A DNA stretch of 64,000 nt, taken from contig JAGXRG010000012.1 in NCBI GenBank assembly GCA_018335935.1, forward strand, positions 124,001 through 188,000, in the 5' to 3' direction. A program made the translations under genes and the position numbers. Shown one piece after another: positions 49,699-60,173 of the stretch. This DNA is from Chitinophagaceae bacterium (GTDB taxonomy: Bacteria > Bacteroidota > Bacteroidia > Chitinophagales > Chitinophagaceae). Under the pieces are notes generated by a model that had not been told where the DNA came from, made no database searches, and was given only the letters and a program-made list of their open reading frames with translations. Every line of letters begins with the position of its first letter. Position 1 is the stretch's first letter.

Positions 49699-50952
49699 AT
49701 GAAAGTTTTTAAGTTTGGTGGTGCCTCTGTAAATAGTATTGAAAGAATTAAGAATATTCCAAAAATTATTCAAGAGTTTGCTCATGAACCCTTAGTGGTT
49801 ATTATATCTGCAATGGGTAAAACCACGAATGCATTAGAAAAAGTTGTAGATGCTTTTTATGAAAACAAGCAACAGCAAGCATTAGTACTTTTTGAGGAAA
49901 TTAAACAAAAACATATTCAATTAGCACAGGAAATTATTCAAGAACATTCAGCTTCTTGTTTAGCTGATTTAAACGATTTATTTACAGAAGTTGAATGGCT
50001 TTTACACGATAAACCAGTAAGGAGTTACGATTATTATTACGATCAAATTGTAAGTATTGGAGAACTACTCAGTACAAAAATTATTAGTTCTTTTTTACAA
50101 GAACTTGAAATAGAAAATACATGGTTAGATGTAAGAGATTTTATTAGAACTGATAATAATTTCAGAAGTGCAATAATTGATTGGAAAATTACAAGAGAAA
50201 AAATTCAGTCTCTACAATTTTCTGCAAAAACCATTTATATAACACAAGGTTTTATTGGGGCCACTGATGAAAATGAAAGTACCACTTTAGGAAGAGAAGG
50301 AAGTGATTTTAGTGCTGCCATCTTTGCTAATATTTTAAATGCAAAAAGCTTAACGATTTGGAAAGATGTTGAAGGCGTGATGAATGCTGATCCTAAAGAA
50401 TTTTTAAACGCAGAATTAATAGAAGAACTCAATTTTGAAGAAGTAATTGAAATGGCATTTTATGGTGCACAGATAATACACCCTAAAACCATAAAACCAT
50501 TGCAAAACAAGAAGATACCCCTTTACGTAAAATGTTTTTTAAATACAAGTCTAAAAGGCACTATTATTAAGGATGGAAAAATGAATAATCTACCTCCGAT
50601 TATCATCATTAAAAAGAATCAAGTGTTAATGAATCTAAAAACCAAAGATTTTTCTTTTGTTGGAGATAAGCCAATGAAATTTTTATACAATTTGTTTGGC
50701 TCACTAAAATTGAAACCCAATTTAATTCAAACTGGTGCCATTAATGTTCAATTATGTATGGATGAGAATGAAATAAAAAATCAGGAATTAGCTCTGAAAG
50801 CTGAAGAAATATTTAACGTTGAAGTACAAAAAGGACTAACACTAACCACAATTAGGCATTATAATGAAACCATAATAGATACCCTTCTAACTAATAAATT
50901 ATTTCTTCTAAAACAACAAACTCAAGAAACCATTCAAATATTAAACTTTTAA
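49699..50952 (+). CDS. Aspartate kinase
   Basis: MKVFKFGGASVNSIERIKNIPKII; STTLGREGSDFSAAIFANILNAKSLTIWKDVEGVMNADPK. Confidence 0.93.
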   Translation: MKVFKFGGASVNSIERIKNIPKIIQEFAHEPLVVIISAMGKTTNALEKVVDAFYENKQQQALVLFEEIKQKHIQLAQEIIQEHSASCLADLNDLFTEVEWLLHDKPVRSYDYYYDQIVSIGELLSTKIISSFLQELEIENTWLDVRDFIRTDNNFRSAIIDWKITREKIQSLQFSAKTIYITQGFIGATDENESTTLGREGSDFSAAIFANILNAKSLTIWKDVEGVMNADPKEFLNAELIEELNFEEVIEMAFYGAQIIHPKTIKPLQNKKIPLYVKCFLNTSLKGTIIKDGKMNNLPPIIIIKKNQVLMNLKTKDFSFVGDKPMKFLYNLFGSLKLKPNLIQTGAINVQLCMDENEIKNQELALKAEEIFNVEVQKGLTLTTIRHYNETIIDTLLTNKLFLLKQQTQETIQILNF

Positions 50953-51651
50953 ATACTTAACAAATCCACTTACCAACAATAAGTAACCAAATCCTTGTGT
51001 TAAAGTAATTACTGCAGGTAAAAAATCAACATCCGGAATTAGAAATTTATACACAGCTATCAACCCTAATGATAGAGCCAAACTTACAGAACCGGGTATA
51101 TAATTTTCATAAGCAATTGATTTTTTAGCTTTATCACCAAAAATATTTGTAGCTAAAGCTATAACTATTACCATAATTAACATGGCAATTAAAATAGAAT
51201 ATTTATAGTTTCCTAATTCAACAACATTTAAAAACTTGAATAACACTAAAGCCAAGGGAATTGTAACTAAAGATATAATAAATGCTTCTGGACATTTTGA
51301 AATTTTAAGCTTTTTGATGTGATTAAAAATATAACCAAATACTAAATTAGCAACTAACAAAAGGCAAATTCTTAAAACAAATAGCCATTCAAGTGTATTT
51401 TTCAACACAAAATTGTTTATCAAATAAATAATATCGCTAGCAAATACTAATATAAGAGCAACTAAAACATTTGTGAAGGTTATTGACTTTTTACTTCTTT
51501 TAGAATTCTTATAGTAATAAATAATTATCAGTGGCATTAATATAGAGATGGTATACACTCTAAATTTACCTAGTCCATAAATAACAAAAAAACTATCCAA
51601 GAAGAGTAAACATGAAACAATGTACAAACCGTACTTCTTAATCAAACGCAT
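50941..51651 (-). CDS. Multi-pass membrane protein, possibly YhhN/lysoplasmalogenase-like
   Basis: About 7-8 TM segments; kPL-like SILMPLIIIYYY and ASDIIYLI. Confidence 0.45.
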   Translation of the reverse strand: MRLIKKYGLYIVSCLLFLDSFFVIYGLGKFRVYTISILMPLIIIYYYKNSKRSKKSITFTNVLVALILVFASDIIYLINNFVLKNTLEWLFVLRICLLLVANLVFGYIFNHIKKLKISKCPEAFIISLVTIPLALVLFKFLNVVELGNYKYSILIAMLIMVIVIALATNIFGDKAKKSIAYENYIPGSVSLALSLGLIAVYKFLIPDVDFLPAVITLTQGFGYLLLVSGFVKYLKV

Positions 51652-51723
51652 TATTATAAAGTATTAAGTAACGAAAATATGCATGTTTTTATTATTTACA
51701 TCAGTAAATAATAAATTTGCAAT

Positions 51724-52056
51724 ATGCTAGATATACAAGAAGAAAAATTTATAAAATTTTGGTCAGAAAAAAGAAATGAATCTAAACTCAACCCCTTTTT
51801 TTTTATTAAAGGCTTTGCTGGTGGATTAATTATAGGACTTCTAGTGTTTATATCTATTCTAGCCGGTTGGTATAAAAGAGCTAATATGGATGCAAGCAAT
51901 AAACTAAGTCCAACAATATTATTCATTTGCATTTTATCTATTAGCTTATTTATTGCTATTTTTTACAACTATTTTAAATACGAGCAAAACGAACAGTTGT
52001 ACCAAGAATTAATAAAGCGAAAAGAAAAAAATCAAAAAAAAATTCAAGAAAACTAG
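51724..52056 (+). CDS. Hypothetical two-TM protein
   Basis: 110 aa ORF with two TM segments and a charged tail; no family recognised. Confidence 0.6.
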   Translation: MLDIQEEKFIKFWSEKRNESKLNPFFFIKGFAGGLIIGLLVFISILAGWYKRANMDASNKLSPTILFICILSISLFIAIFYNYFKYEQNEQLYQELIKRKEKNQKKIQEN

Positions 52057-52125
52057 ATTAAATCCCCAATTAATCAACAAATACATTAAAAACTAATCTT
52101 TTTTATATAATTTTCTTATATAATT

Positions 52126-52156
52126 TTTGGTAGTTCCACTACATTATATACTTTTG
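52126..52156 (+). promoter_or_regulatory. Bacteroidota-type promoter of rpsL (TTTG-N19-TACTTTTG)
   Basis: TTTG 52126-52129, 19-nt spacer, TACTTTTG 52149-52156, then CCGTCCGAAAAAAA. Confidence 0.82.
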
Positions 52157-52183
52157 CCGTCCGAAAAAAATATACAGAGGATA

Positions 52184-52564
52184 ATGCCTACAATACAACA
52201 GTTAGTAAGAAAAGGACGCGAAATCATTCGTGCAAAAAGTAAATCTAGAGCTTTAGACGCTTGTCCACAACGCCGTGGTGTTTGTACAAGAGTTTATACA
52301 ACAACACCTAAAAAGCCAAACTCGGCTTTACGTAAAGTTGCTAAAGTTAGATTAACCAACAAAACAGAGGTTATTGCTTACATTCCAGGTGAAGGTCATA
52401 ATTTACAAGAGCACTCCATCGTTTTAATACGTGGTGGTCGTGTAAAAGATTTACCAGGTGTACGTTATCATATTGTTCGTGGTAGTTTAGATACTGCTGG
52501 TGTAAAAGATCGTAAACAATCTCGTAGTAAATACGGTACTAAGAAAGAAAAAGCTAAGAAGTAG
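52184..52564 (+). CDS. rpsL: 30S ribosomal protein S12
   Basis: [12 protein letters not shown]...[33 protein letters not shown]; start at internal Met, since the promoter covers the longer ORF start. Confidence 0.97.
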   Translation: MPTIQQLVRKGREIIRAKSKSRALDACPQRRGVCTRVYTTTPKKPNSALRKVAKVRLTNKTEVIAYIPGEGHNLQEHSIVLIRGGRVKDLPGVRYHIVRGSLDTAGVKDRKQSRSKYGTKKEKAKK

Positions 52565-52589
52565 TTAGTATCTAGTATTTAGATGTTAG
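52562..52589. repeat. Degenerate heptad-period array D (NNNNTAG x4) starting on the rpsL stop codon
   Basis: TAGTTAG TATCTAG TATTTAG ATGTTAG. Confidence 0.7.
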
Positions 52590-52676
52590 CAATCAATTAT
52601 AAAAATCATAATCCAAAATAGGTTGAGTAAAGTTTTAATACTTGAAGAATTTCAACCCAAATCTTAAAAATTAAAC

Positions 52677-53144
52677 ATGCGTAAATCACAACCAAAGAAA
52701 ATTCCTTTAGCACCAGATAGTAAGTATAACGATAAAATGGTGACTCGTTTCGTTAACAACTTAATGTGGCAAGGTAAAAAGAGTACAGCTTTCACCATTT
52801 TTTATGATGCAATTGACAAAGTATCAAAAGTAACAGGAGAAGATGGATATGAAATTTGGAAAAGAGCCATCAGCAATGTAACCCCAAGTGTTGAGGTAAA
52901 AAGCAGAAGAATTGGTGGTGCAAACTTCCAAATTCCTACTGAAGTTAGACCAGATAGAAAAATTTCTTTAAGCATGAAATGGTTAATTCGTTTTAGCAGA
53001 GAAAGAAATGGTAAAACAATGGCAGACAAATTAGCTAATGAAATTATGGCTGCTAGTAAGGGTGAGGGTGCTGCTTTTAAAAAGAAAGAAGATACTCACA
53101 GAATGGCTGAAGCTAACAAAGCTTTCTCTCATTTCAAATTCTAA
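52677..53144 (+). CDS. rpsG: 30S ribosomal protein S7
   Basis: [39 protein letters not shown]. Confidence 0.96.
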   Translation: MRKSQPKKIPLAPDSKYNDKMVTRFVNNLMWQGKKSTAFTIFYDAIDKVSKVTGEDGYEIWKRAISNVTPSVEVKSRRIGGANFQIPTEVRPDRKISLSMKWLIRFSRERNGKTMADKLANEIMAASKGEGAAFKKKEDTHRMAEANKAFSHFKF

Positions 53145-53166
53145 TTAAAATAGTAATAATACATTT

Positions 53167-53198
53167 GTCCCTCTCGAATTTTCGGGAGGGATTTTTAT
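53167..53198 (+). terminator. Intrinsic terminator after rpsG
   Basis: TCCCTCTCGAA-tt-TTCGGGAGGGATTTTTATTT (one G-U pair). Confidence 0.9.
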
Positions 53199-53206
53199 TT
53201 AACCAC

Positions 53207-54070
53207 ATGAATCAAACTTATACATCTCATTTAGAACATTTAATTCAACAAGCCCTTGCAGAAGATGTTGGTTCTGGAGATCATAGTTCATTATGTTGCA
53301 TAAACCCCAATCAGAAAGGTAAAGCAATGCTTAAAGTAAAAGAGAATTGCATAATTGCAGGAGTTGAGGTGGCTAAGAAAATTTTTGAAAATGTTGAAAA
53401 TAGTTCAATATTCAAGGCATCCCTAAAAGATGGTGATTCTGCAGTTGAAGGTCAAGAAGCTTTTGAAGTTGAAGCAAGTATATTAACCATTTTAAAATGT
53501 GAAAGACTGGTACTTAATATTATGCAAAGAATGAGTGGTATTGCAACGCTAACCAAAGAGTATAGCAAAATCATCTCAAAGTATAACTGCAAAATTTTAG
53601 ATACAAGAAAAACAACTCCAAATTTTAGATTATTAGAAAAAGAAGCTGTTAGAATTGGTGGTGGCAATAATCATAGGTTTGGGTTATATGATATGATTAT
53701 GCTAAAAGATAATCATTTAGATTATTGTGGAGGAATTTCAAAAGCTATTGAGTTGGCCTTTGACTATAAAAAGAAAAACAATCTTTCAATTCATATAGAA
53801 ATTGAAACTAGATCAATTGAAGAAGTTAAAGAAGTTTGTTTAAATGGAAAAGGAAAAGTTGATAGAATTATGCTCGATAATTTTTCTCCAGATCAAATAA
53901 GTGAAGCATTAAGTATAATTAATAAAGAATTTGAAACTGAAGCTAGTGGTGGTATTAATAAACAAAATATTGAAACTTATGCTGCTACTGGAATAGATTT
54001 TATAAGTGTTGGTGCTTTAATTCACCAAGCTAAAAGTGTAGATTTAAGTTTGAAAGCTAAATTGGTATAA
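53207..54070 (+). CDS. nadC: Nicotinate-nucleotide pyrophosphorylase (carboxylating)
   Basis: ALAEDVGSGDHSS; LNIMQRMSGIAT; DTRKTTPNFRLLEKEAVRIGGGNNHRFGLYDMIMLKDNH; Met start after the terminator. Confidence 0.95.
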   Translation: MNQTYTSHLEHLIQQALAEDVGSGDHSSLCCINPNQKGKAMLKVKENCIIAGVEVAKKIFENVENSSIFKASLKDGDSAVEGQEAFEVEASILTILKCERLVLNIMQRMSGIATLTKEYSKIISKYNCKILDTRKTTPNFRLLEKEAVRIGGGNNHRFGLYDMIMLKDNHLDYCGGISKAIELAFDYKKKNNLSIHIEIETRSIEEVKEVCLNGKGKVDRIMLDNFSPDQISEALSIINKEFETEASGGINKQNIETYAATGIDFISVGALIHQAKSVDLSLKAKLV

Positions 54071-54080
54071 ATTAATCATC

Positions 54081-54419
54081 ATGAGTAAAAACAAATTAAA
54101 TACAACAGGAATTGTTTTTAGCACAAATCCTGATTTTAAAATTGAAGAAGATGCTGCATCTATAATAACACTTCCTAATAAGGAGCAACCTTTAAAAATA
54201 ATACTAGATAAAAAACATAGAGCTGGTAAAATTGTTACCATTGTTTATGGATTTGTTGGCTCTGAAGAAGATTTACAAACACTAGGTAAGCAACTTAAGA
54301 CTTCTTGTGGAACAGGTGGTTCAGTTAAAGATGCTGAAATAATTATTCAAGGAGATCACAAAATTAAAATTCATCAATGGCTATTAAAAAAAGGATATAG
54401 CTTAAGCAAAATGTGCTAA
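54081..54419 (+). CDS. SUI1/eIF1-like (YciH) translation initiation factor family protein
   Basis: KHRAGKIVTIVYGFVGSEEDLQTLGKQLKTSCGTGGSVKDAEIIIQGDHKIKIHQWLLKKGY. Confidence 0.93.
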   Translation: MSKNKLNTTGIVFSTNPDFKIEEDAASIITLPNKEQPLKIILDKKHRAGKIVTIVYGFVGSEEDLQTLGKQLKTSCGTGGSVKDAEIIIQGDHKIKIHQWLLKKGYSLSKMC

Positions 54420-55636
54420 AATACTTCCCCAAGATTTACAAAGATTCCTCCAGATCCATCAATACCAAAACCATAATCAATTGCTAAGTTGGTTCTAGAA
54501 TCTTTATTAAACTTTAATCTGATTCCTGTACCAAAGCCAGGAATAATTCTTTCAAATTTTTTACTGCCTATTTCAGTAAATGATTGTGCATTTGCAAAAA
54601 CAACAGCTCCCAGAAACTGGTTTCTAGTAATATTAAATCGAAGTTCAGATTCTAAATAAATTAAATTAGGACTTCGAAATCTACTTTGAATATAACCTCT
54701 GCCCAAATTATTATTGGTATCCCAACCTGTACTTGGTAAATCTAAATAAGGTGGATTTCCACTTAAGGTTAACCAATACATATTCCAAAAAGCAAGGGTT
54801 GTATGTTTATGATCTAACTTAAAATACTTTCTATAATCTAACATAAAAGAGGTCCAATCACTATCACTTCCTAAAAACTTTTTATTAAATCTTAGTATTG
54901 CATTAGAGTAAAACCCTTTTTGAGAATTAATAGGATTATCTCTTGTATCTGCTAAAATATTAATATTAAATCCAGATGAATTTGAGGTACTCCTATATCC
55001 ATATTTATCATAATCACTAATAAAGTTATGTGGAGATTGCACTATATTCCATCTTTTATCAAGCATATAGCCCAAACCAAAATAAAGGTTGTGTTTAATT
55101 TTTCTGAAAACTGTCCCATAAAACCTAATAAAGGAAAAGTTCACTAAAATAGCTTCATGCTCCTTTGAAAATCCTCCTAATCCATATGTGTCTTGAGGAT
55201 AAATGTAAAAACGCAAGTCGCCATTAAAATTCCATTTATTATTTTTCGACCATATTTCTGATTGTAAATAAAATTCTAACTGATTATATTCACTATACGA
55301 AATACCCTGAACTAAAGCAGAAGTGTTAGTAGAGTCATTGGTTCCATTTTTAAAAACAACATTACCAGAAACATTTGCAACTAATCCACTTTGTAAAGTA
55401 TAACCAATTACTGGCAACACTGAAAACTCAAATTTTTTTTCGGGTTTTATTTTTTTTACAGCTCCCTGCTGCTGCTTTCTAAATATTTTTTTTGATAAAT
55501 CAATCAAGTCTAATAATTCCGTAGAATCATCTAAATTAAGTGTATCATAATTTGATTGTTGTTGATTCAGACCTTTAAGAGATATGAGTAATCCAATAAT
55601 AAATAAATAGTTTTTTAATTTCAAAGAAAAATGCAT
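54416..55636 (-). CDS. BamA/TamA-type outer membrane beta-barrel protein
   Basis: Signal peptide; NILADTRDNPINSQKGFYSNAILRFN; C-terminal barrel pattern. Confidence 0.85.
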   Translation of the reverse strand: MHFSLKLKNYLFIIGLLISLKGLNQQQSNYDTLNLDDSTELLDLIDLSKKIFRKQQQGAVKKIKPEKKFEFSVLPVIGYTLQSGLVANVSGNVVFKNGTNDSTNTSALVQGISYSEYNQLEFYLQSEIWSKNNKWNFNGDLRFYIYPQDTYGLGGFSKEHEAILVNFSFIRFYGTVFRKIKHNLYFGLGYMLDKRWNIVQSPHNFISDYDKYGYRSTSNSSGFNINILADTRDNPINSQKGFYSNAILRFNKKFLGSDSDWTSFMLDYRKYFKLDHKHTTLAFWNMYWLTLSGNPPYLDLPSTGWDTNNNLGRGYIQSRFRSPNLIYLESELRFNITRNQFLGAVVFANAQSFTEIGSKKFERIIPGFGTGIRLKFNKDSRTNLAIDYGFGIDGSGGIFVNLGEVF

Positions 55637-55823
55637 GAAAAAGATTACATTTAATGAATTGTTGTGTTGTCTAAATACAAACGAGTTTTAACTCAAAAAA
55701 TTACTCTGCGGAAAATTTAGAGAAATGTAAAAAAATACAAAAAACAATCATTTTTCATAGTTTTAGCTATATATTGCACCACTTTTTGAAGAATTTCATA
55801 ATTTTTTAACCAAAACAGCAAAA

Positions 55824-56309
55824 ATGGACTTAAAGCAAATTCACGAATTAATTAAAATAGTTAATAAAAGTAATATTGGTGAAATCAGCATCGAGGATAA
55901 AGATGGCAAGGTAACCATTAAACAAAAAGAAGAACAAGTAGTAACCGTGGCAGCTGCACCTCAAGTTTACAATGTTGCACCTCAACAACATACAGCAGCT
56001 CCAGCTCCTGCTCTTCCTGCAGCACCTGCTTCAAAATCTGAAGCAACAGCAGCACCTGCACCAAGTAATACCATAACTATTAAAAGTCCAATGATTGGAA
56101 CCTTTTACAGAAAGGCTTCACCAGATAAACCTCCATTTGTTGAAGTGGGCACTATGATTGAACCAGGTAAAGTGCTTTGTGTTATTGAAGCCATGAAGCT
56201 TTTCAACGAAATTGAAAGTGAAGTAAAAGGAAAAATTGTAAAAGTATTGGTAGATGATAATAGCCCTGTTGAATACGACCAACCTTTATTTTTAGTAGAA
56301 CCAAGTTAA
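55824..56309 (+). CDS. accB: Acetyl-CoA carboxylase biotin carboxyl carrier protein
   Basis: Ala/Pro-rich linker; KSPMIGTFYRKASPDKPPFVEVGTMIEPGKVLCVIEAMKLFNEIESE. Confidence 0.96.
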   Translation: MDLKQIHELIKIVNKSNIGEISIEDKDGKVTIKQKEEQVVTVAAAPQVYNVAPQQHTAAPAPALPAAPASKSEATAAPAPSNTITIKSPMIGTFYRKASPDKPPFVEVGTMIEPGKVLCVIEAMKLFNEIESEVKGKIVKVLVDDNSPVEYDQPLFLVEPS

Positions 56310-56312
56310 GTA

Positions 56313-56385
56313 AAAATTCAAAAGTCAAAACCCTAAACTATTATTTGGGTTGAGTTTTTAATTTTTAATTTTTAATTTTTAATTT
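56313..56385. repeat. Heptad-period array E in accB-accC spacer, incl. perfect (TTTTTAA)x4
   Basis: AAAATTC AAAAGTC AAAACCC TAAACTA TTATTTG GGTTGAG TTTTTAA TTTTTAA TTTTTAA TTTTTAA TTT. Confidence 0.82.
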
Positions 56386-56392
56386 ACAGATT

Positions 56393-57733
56393 GTGTTTAA
56401 AAAAATATTAATTGCAAATAGAGGAGAGATTGCCTTAAGAGTTATTAGAACTTGTAGAGAAATGGGTATTAAAACTGTTGCCGTTTACTCTACAGCAGAT
56501 AAAGATAGCTTACACGTTAGATTTGCCGATGAAGCAGTTTGCATAGGTAAGCCAGCAAGTACAGATAGTTATTTAAATATTCCACATATTATGGCTGCTG
56601 CAGAAATAACAAATGCAGACGCTATTCATCCAGGATATGGTTTCTTAGCAGAAAATGCTAAATTTTCTCAAATCTGTGCCGATCATGGAATAAAGTTTAT
56701 TGGCCCAACTCCATATATGATCAATAATATGGGCGATAAAATTACAGCTAAAGAAACAATGATTAAGGCTGGAGTGCCTGTTGTTCCTGGCTCTGGTGGA
56801 TTACTAGAAAGTATTGAGCAAGCAAAAGATTTAGCAAAAAATGTTGTAGGATATCCTGTAATCATAAAAGCTACAGCTGGTGGTGGTGGTAAGGGAATGA
56901 GAATTGTTTGGGAAGAAAGTGAAATGGAACGTTCTTATAATTCAGCAAAAGCTGAAGCAGCTGCTTCTTTTAAAAATGATGGTTTATACATGGAAAAATA
57001 TGTTGAAGAACCTCGACATATTGAAATTCAAGTTGCAGGCGATCAGTATGGAACAGTATGCCATTTAAGTGAAAGAGATTGCTCTATTCAACGTCGTCAT
57101 CAAAAATTAGTAGAAGAATCGCCTTCACCTTTCATGACACCAGAACTTAGAAAGGCAATGGGTGAAGCTGCTATTAAAGCTGCTCAAGCTATCAATTACG
57201 AAAGTGTTGGAACTATTGAATTTTTAGTTGACAAACATCGTAATTTCTATTTCATGGAAATGAATACACGTATTCAAGTAGAACATTGCGTTACAGAAGA
57301 AGTAATCAATTTTGATTTAATTAAAGAACAAATTAAAATAGCTGCTGGCGAAAAAATTTCTGGTGCTAATTACGAACCAAATATGTGTGCCATTGAATGC
57401 AGAATAAATGCTGAAGACCCTTACAACGATTTTAGACCATCTCCAGGAAAAATTACTTACTTAAACACTCCTGGTGGTCATGGTGTACGTGTTGATAGTC
57501 ATGTGTATGCAGGTTATGTAATTCCTCCATATTATGATAGTATGATAGGTAAATTAATTACTGTTGCCAGAACCAGAGATGAAGCTATTGATACTATGTA
57601 TAGAGCATTGAGTGAGTATGTAATTGAAGGTATAAAAACAACCATTCCTTTCCATTTACAACTTATGCAAAACGAAGATTTTAGAAGTGGAAACTTTACA
57701 ACTAAGTTTTTAGAATCATTTAAAATGAGTTAG
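56393..57733 (+). CDS. accC: Acetyl-CoA carboxylase biotin carboxylase subunit
   Basis: [29 protein letters not shown] start; [18 protein letters not shown]. Confidence 0.96.
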   Translation: MFKKILIANRGEIALRVIRTCREMGIKTVAVYSTADKDSLHVRFADEAVCIGKPASTDSYLNIPHIMAAAEITNADAIHPGYGFLAENAKFSQICADHGIKFIGPTPYMINNMGDKITAKETMIKAGVPVVPGSGGLLESIEQAKDLAKNVVGYPVIIKATAGGGGKGMRIVWEESEMERSYNSAKAEAAASFKNDGLYMEKYVEEPRHIEIQVAGDQYGTVCHLSERDCSIQRRHQKLVEESPSPFMTPELRKAMGEAAIKAAQAINYESVGTIEFLVDKHRNFYFMEMNTRIQVEHCVTEEVINFDLIKEQIKIAAGEKISGANYEPNMCAIECRINAEDPYNDFRPSPGKITYLNTPGGHGVRVDSHVYAGYVIPPYYDSMIGKLITVARTRDEAIDTMYRALSEYVIEGIKTTIPFHLQLMQNEDFRSGNFTTKFLESFKMS

Positions 57734-57757
57734 ATTTTTTTCTAACCTAATATGTGC

Positions 57758-57802
57758 AATGTGTAATAATTTCTAAAAACAATTATTACACATTATTTTT
57801 TT
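57758..57802 (+). terminator. Intrinsic terminator of accC
   Basis: AATGTGTAATAATT/AATTATTACACATT perfect 14-bp stem followed by ATTTTTTT. Confidence 0.88.
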
Positions 57803-57820
57803 ATAGTTAAATTGTGGCTA

Positions 57821-60166
57821 ATGGAAAAGAAATTAGAAAGATTAAAACAACAAGCTTTAGAATATCATAGCAAAGGCAGACCGGGAAAAATTGAAGTCGT
57901 ACCCACTAAAGAAGCTAAAACACAAAAAGATTTATCACTTGCTTATAGTCCAGGCGTAGCTGAACCATGTTTAGAAATAGAAAAAAATCCAGAAGATGCT
58001 TATAAATACACAGCCAAAGGAAATTTAGTGGCTGTAATTTCTAATGGTACTGCAGTATTAGGTTTGGGAGATATAGGTGCACAAGCAAGCAAACCTGTAA
58101 TGGAAGGTAAAGGGGTATTATTCAAAATTTTTGCAGATATAGATGTTTTTGATATTGAAATCAATGAAAAAGATCCTGTAAAATTTGTAGAAATTGTAAA
58201 AGCACTTGAACCCACTTTTGGAGGAATTAATTTAGAAGATATTAAAGCTCCAGAATGTTTTTATATTGAGAGAGAATTAAAAAGACTCACCAATATTCCT
58301 GTAATGCACGATGATCAGCATGGTACAGCTATCATTAGCTCTGCTGCTTTATTAAATGCATTAGAGTTACAAAAGAAAAAAATCGACAAGGTAAAATTTG
58401 TAGTTAATGGTGCTGGTGCTGCTGCAATGGCTTGTTGCAAATTGTATGTGGCCCTTGGTGCCAAATATGAAAACTTTATTTTATTCGATAGAAAAGGTGC
58501 TTTGCATGAAGGCAGAACAGATTTAGACGAAAGAAAACCATTCGGCTGTTCTAAATCTAAAGCAGATTGGGATTTAACCGCTGCTTTAAAAGATGCTGAT
58601 GTTTTTATTGGACTTAGTGTTGGTAATGTAGTTACTAAAGAAATGGTGAAATCCATGGCAAAAAATCCAATTGTTTTTGCAATGGCTAACCCAAATCCTG
58701 AAATAACTTATGAAGATGCTATTGAAGCAAGAAAAGACGTAATTATGGCAACTGGAAGAAGTGATTATCCTAATCAAGTGAATAATGTTTTAGGATTCCC
58801 TTTTATTTTCAGAGGTGCACTCGATGTTCGTTCAACAGCTATCAATGAACCCATGAAACTGGCTGCTGTTAAAGCTTTAGCAGCTTTAGCAAAAGAACCA
58901 GTACCAGATATTGTAAACTTGGCTTATAACAATAAAACATTATCCTTTGGAAAAGATTATATTATTCCTAAACCAGTAGATCCAAGATTAATCTCAACAG
59001 TTTCTCCAGCTGTTGCAAAAGCTGCTATTGAAAGTGGCGTTGCCCAAAAAGTAATCACCAACTGGGATAATTATGTAGTTGAATTAAACAAAAGATTAGG
59101 ACTAGATAATCAATTACTACGTGTGCTAGCTAATAAGGCAAAACGTGATCCAAAGAGAATTGTATTTACTGAAGCTGATAATTTTAAAATATTAAAAGCT
59201 GCTAGCAATATTTATGAAGAAGGCATTGGTTACCCAATTCTTTTAGGAAATGAAAAAAAGATTCAATCTATAGCAGAAGAAAATAATATCGACATAGCTG
59301 ACCTCCCTATTATAGATCCTAGAAATGAGGAATATGATGCTAAAAGAGCTCAGTATGGAGAACTATTTTTCAGTAAACGTCAACGTAAAGGTTTTAACCA
59401 TTACGAGAGTTTAAAAATTATGAAGGATAGGAACCATTTTGGAGCAATGATGGTTGAAACTGGCGATGCAGATGCTATGATTAGTGGTTTAACTAGAAAT
59501 TATGCAGATGCAATAAGACCTGCAATACAAATTATTGGCAAGGAAGAAGAAATAAAAAACATTGCTGGTATGTATTTGCTCATCACTAAAAAAGGACCAC
59601 TTTTTTTAGCCGATACAACAGTAAATTTTAATCCAAGTGCAGAAGAACTTGCAGATATTACATTATTAGTGGCCCGACAAGTAAAAAACTTTGGCATCAC
59701 TCCTAGAATTGCCATGTTAAGCTATAGTAATTTTGGAAGTAGCGATGGTGCAGAAGCTAAACTTGTTGCCAAAGCAACTGAAATAGTGAAAGAGAGAAAT
59801 CCATCATTGATTATTGATGGTGAAATACAAGGTTCCCTTGCATTTAATAAAGAGATTTTAAAGGACAACTACCCATTCAGCACTTTGGTAGATAAGGATG
59901 TTAATATTCTCATCTTCCCAAATCTTACTGCAGGTAATATTGCATATAACTTATTAAAAGAAGTTGCAGAAGCAGAAACAATTGGACCCATTTTATTAGG
60001 AGTTAAAAAACCTGTACATGTTTTACAATTGGGCAGTACAGTAAGAAATATTGTTAACATGGCTTATGTTGCTGTTTTAGATGCACAACAAAAATGTACT
60101 GGAGACAGTAATAAAGAAATTGAAAAAGCTCCTTGGTGGAAGCGAATGAAAAAAAGAAAAAAATAA
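57821..60166 (+). CDS. maeB: NADP-dependent malic enzyme with C-terminal phosphate acetyltransferase domain
   Basis: [60 protein letters not shown]-terminal Pta-like half. Confidence 0.93.
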   Translation: MEKKLERLKQQALEYHSKGRPGKIEVVPTKEAKTQKDLSLAYSPGVAEPCLEIEKNPEDAYKYTAKGNLVAVISNGTAVLGLGDIGAQASKPVMEGKGVLFKIFADIDVFDIEINEKDPVKFVEIVKALEPTFGGINLEDIKAPECFYIERELKRLTNIPVMHDDQHGTAIISSAALLNALELQKKKIDKVKFVVNGAGAAAMACCKLYVALGAKYENFILFDRKGALHEGRTDLDERKPFGCSKSKADWDLTAALKDADVFIGLSVGNVVTKEMVKSMAKNPIVFAMANPNPEITYEDAIEARKDVIMATGRSDYPNQVNNVLGFPFIFRGALDVRSTAINEPMKLAAVKALAALAKEPVPDIVNLAYNNKTLSFGKDYIIPKPVDPRLISTVSPAVAKAAIESGVAQKVITNWDNYVVELNKRLGLDNQLLRVLANKAKRDPKRIVFTEADNFKILKAASNIYEEGIGYPILLGNEKKIQSIAEENNIDIADLPIIDPRNEEYDAKRAQYGELFFSKRQRKGFNHYESLKIMKDRNHFGAMMVETGDADAMISGLTRNYADAIRPAIQIIGKEEEIKNIAGMYLLITKKGPLFLADTTVNFNPSAEELADITLLVARQVKNFGITPRIAMLSYSNFGSSDGAEAKLVAKATEIVKERNPSLIIDGEIQGSLAFNKEILKDNYPFSTLVDKDVNILIFPNLTAGNIAYNLLKEVAEAETIGPILLGVKKPVHVLQLGSTVRNIVNMAYVAVLDAQQKCTGDSNKEIEKAPWWKRMKKRKK

Positions 60167-60173
60167 TAACATT

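Noticed and set aside
52127-52183. N-terminal extension of S12 in the ORF track ([19 protein letters not shown])
   Set aside because: Lies over the promoter and transcript start; canonical S12 begins [12 protein letters not shown].
52175-52186. Possible Shine-Dalgarno (AGAGG) before rpsL
   Set aside because: Spacing to ATG is too short and Bacteroidota generally lack SD-dependent initiation.
53165-53206. N-terminal extension of NadC (MSLSNFREGFLFNH)
   Set aside because: Translates the rpsG terminator hairpin; the Met at 53207 is the credible start.
58315-58656. 113-aa ORF antisense to maeB
   Set aside because: Antisense shadow of a highly conserved gene.
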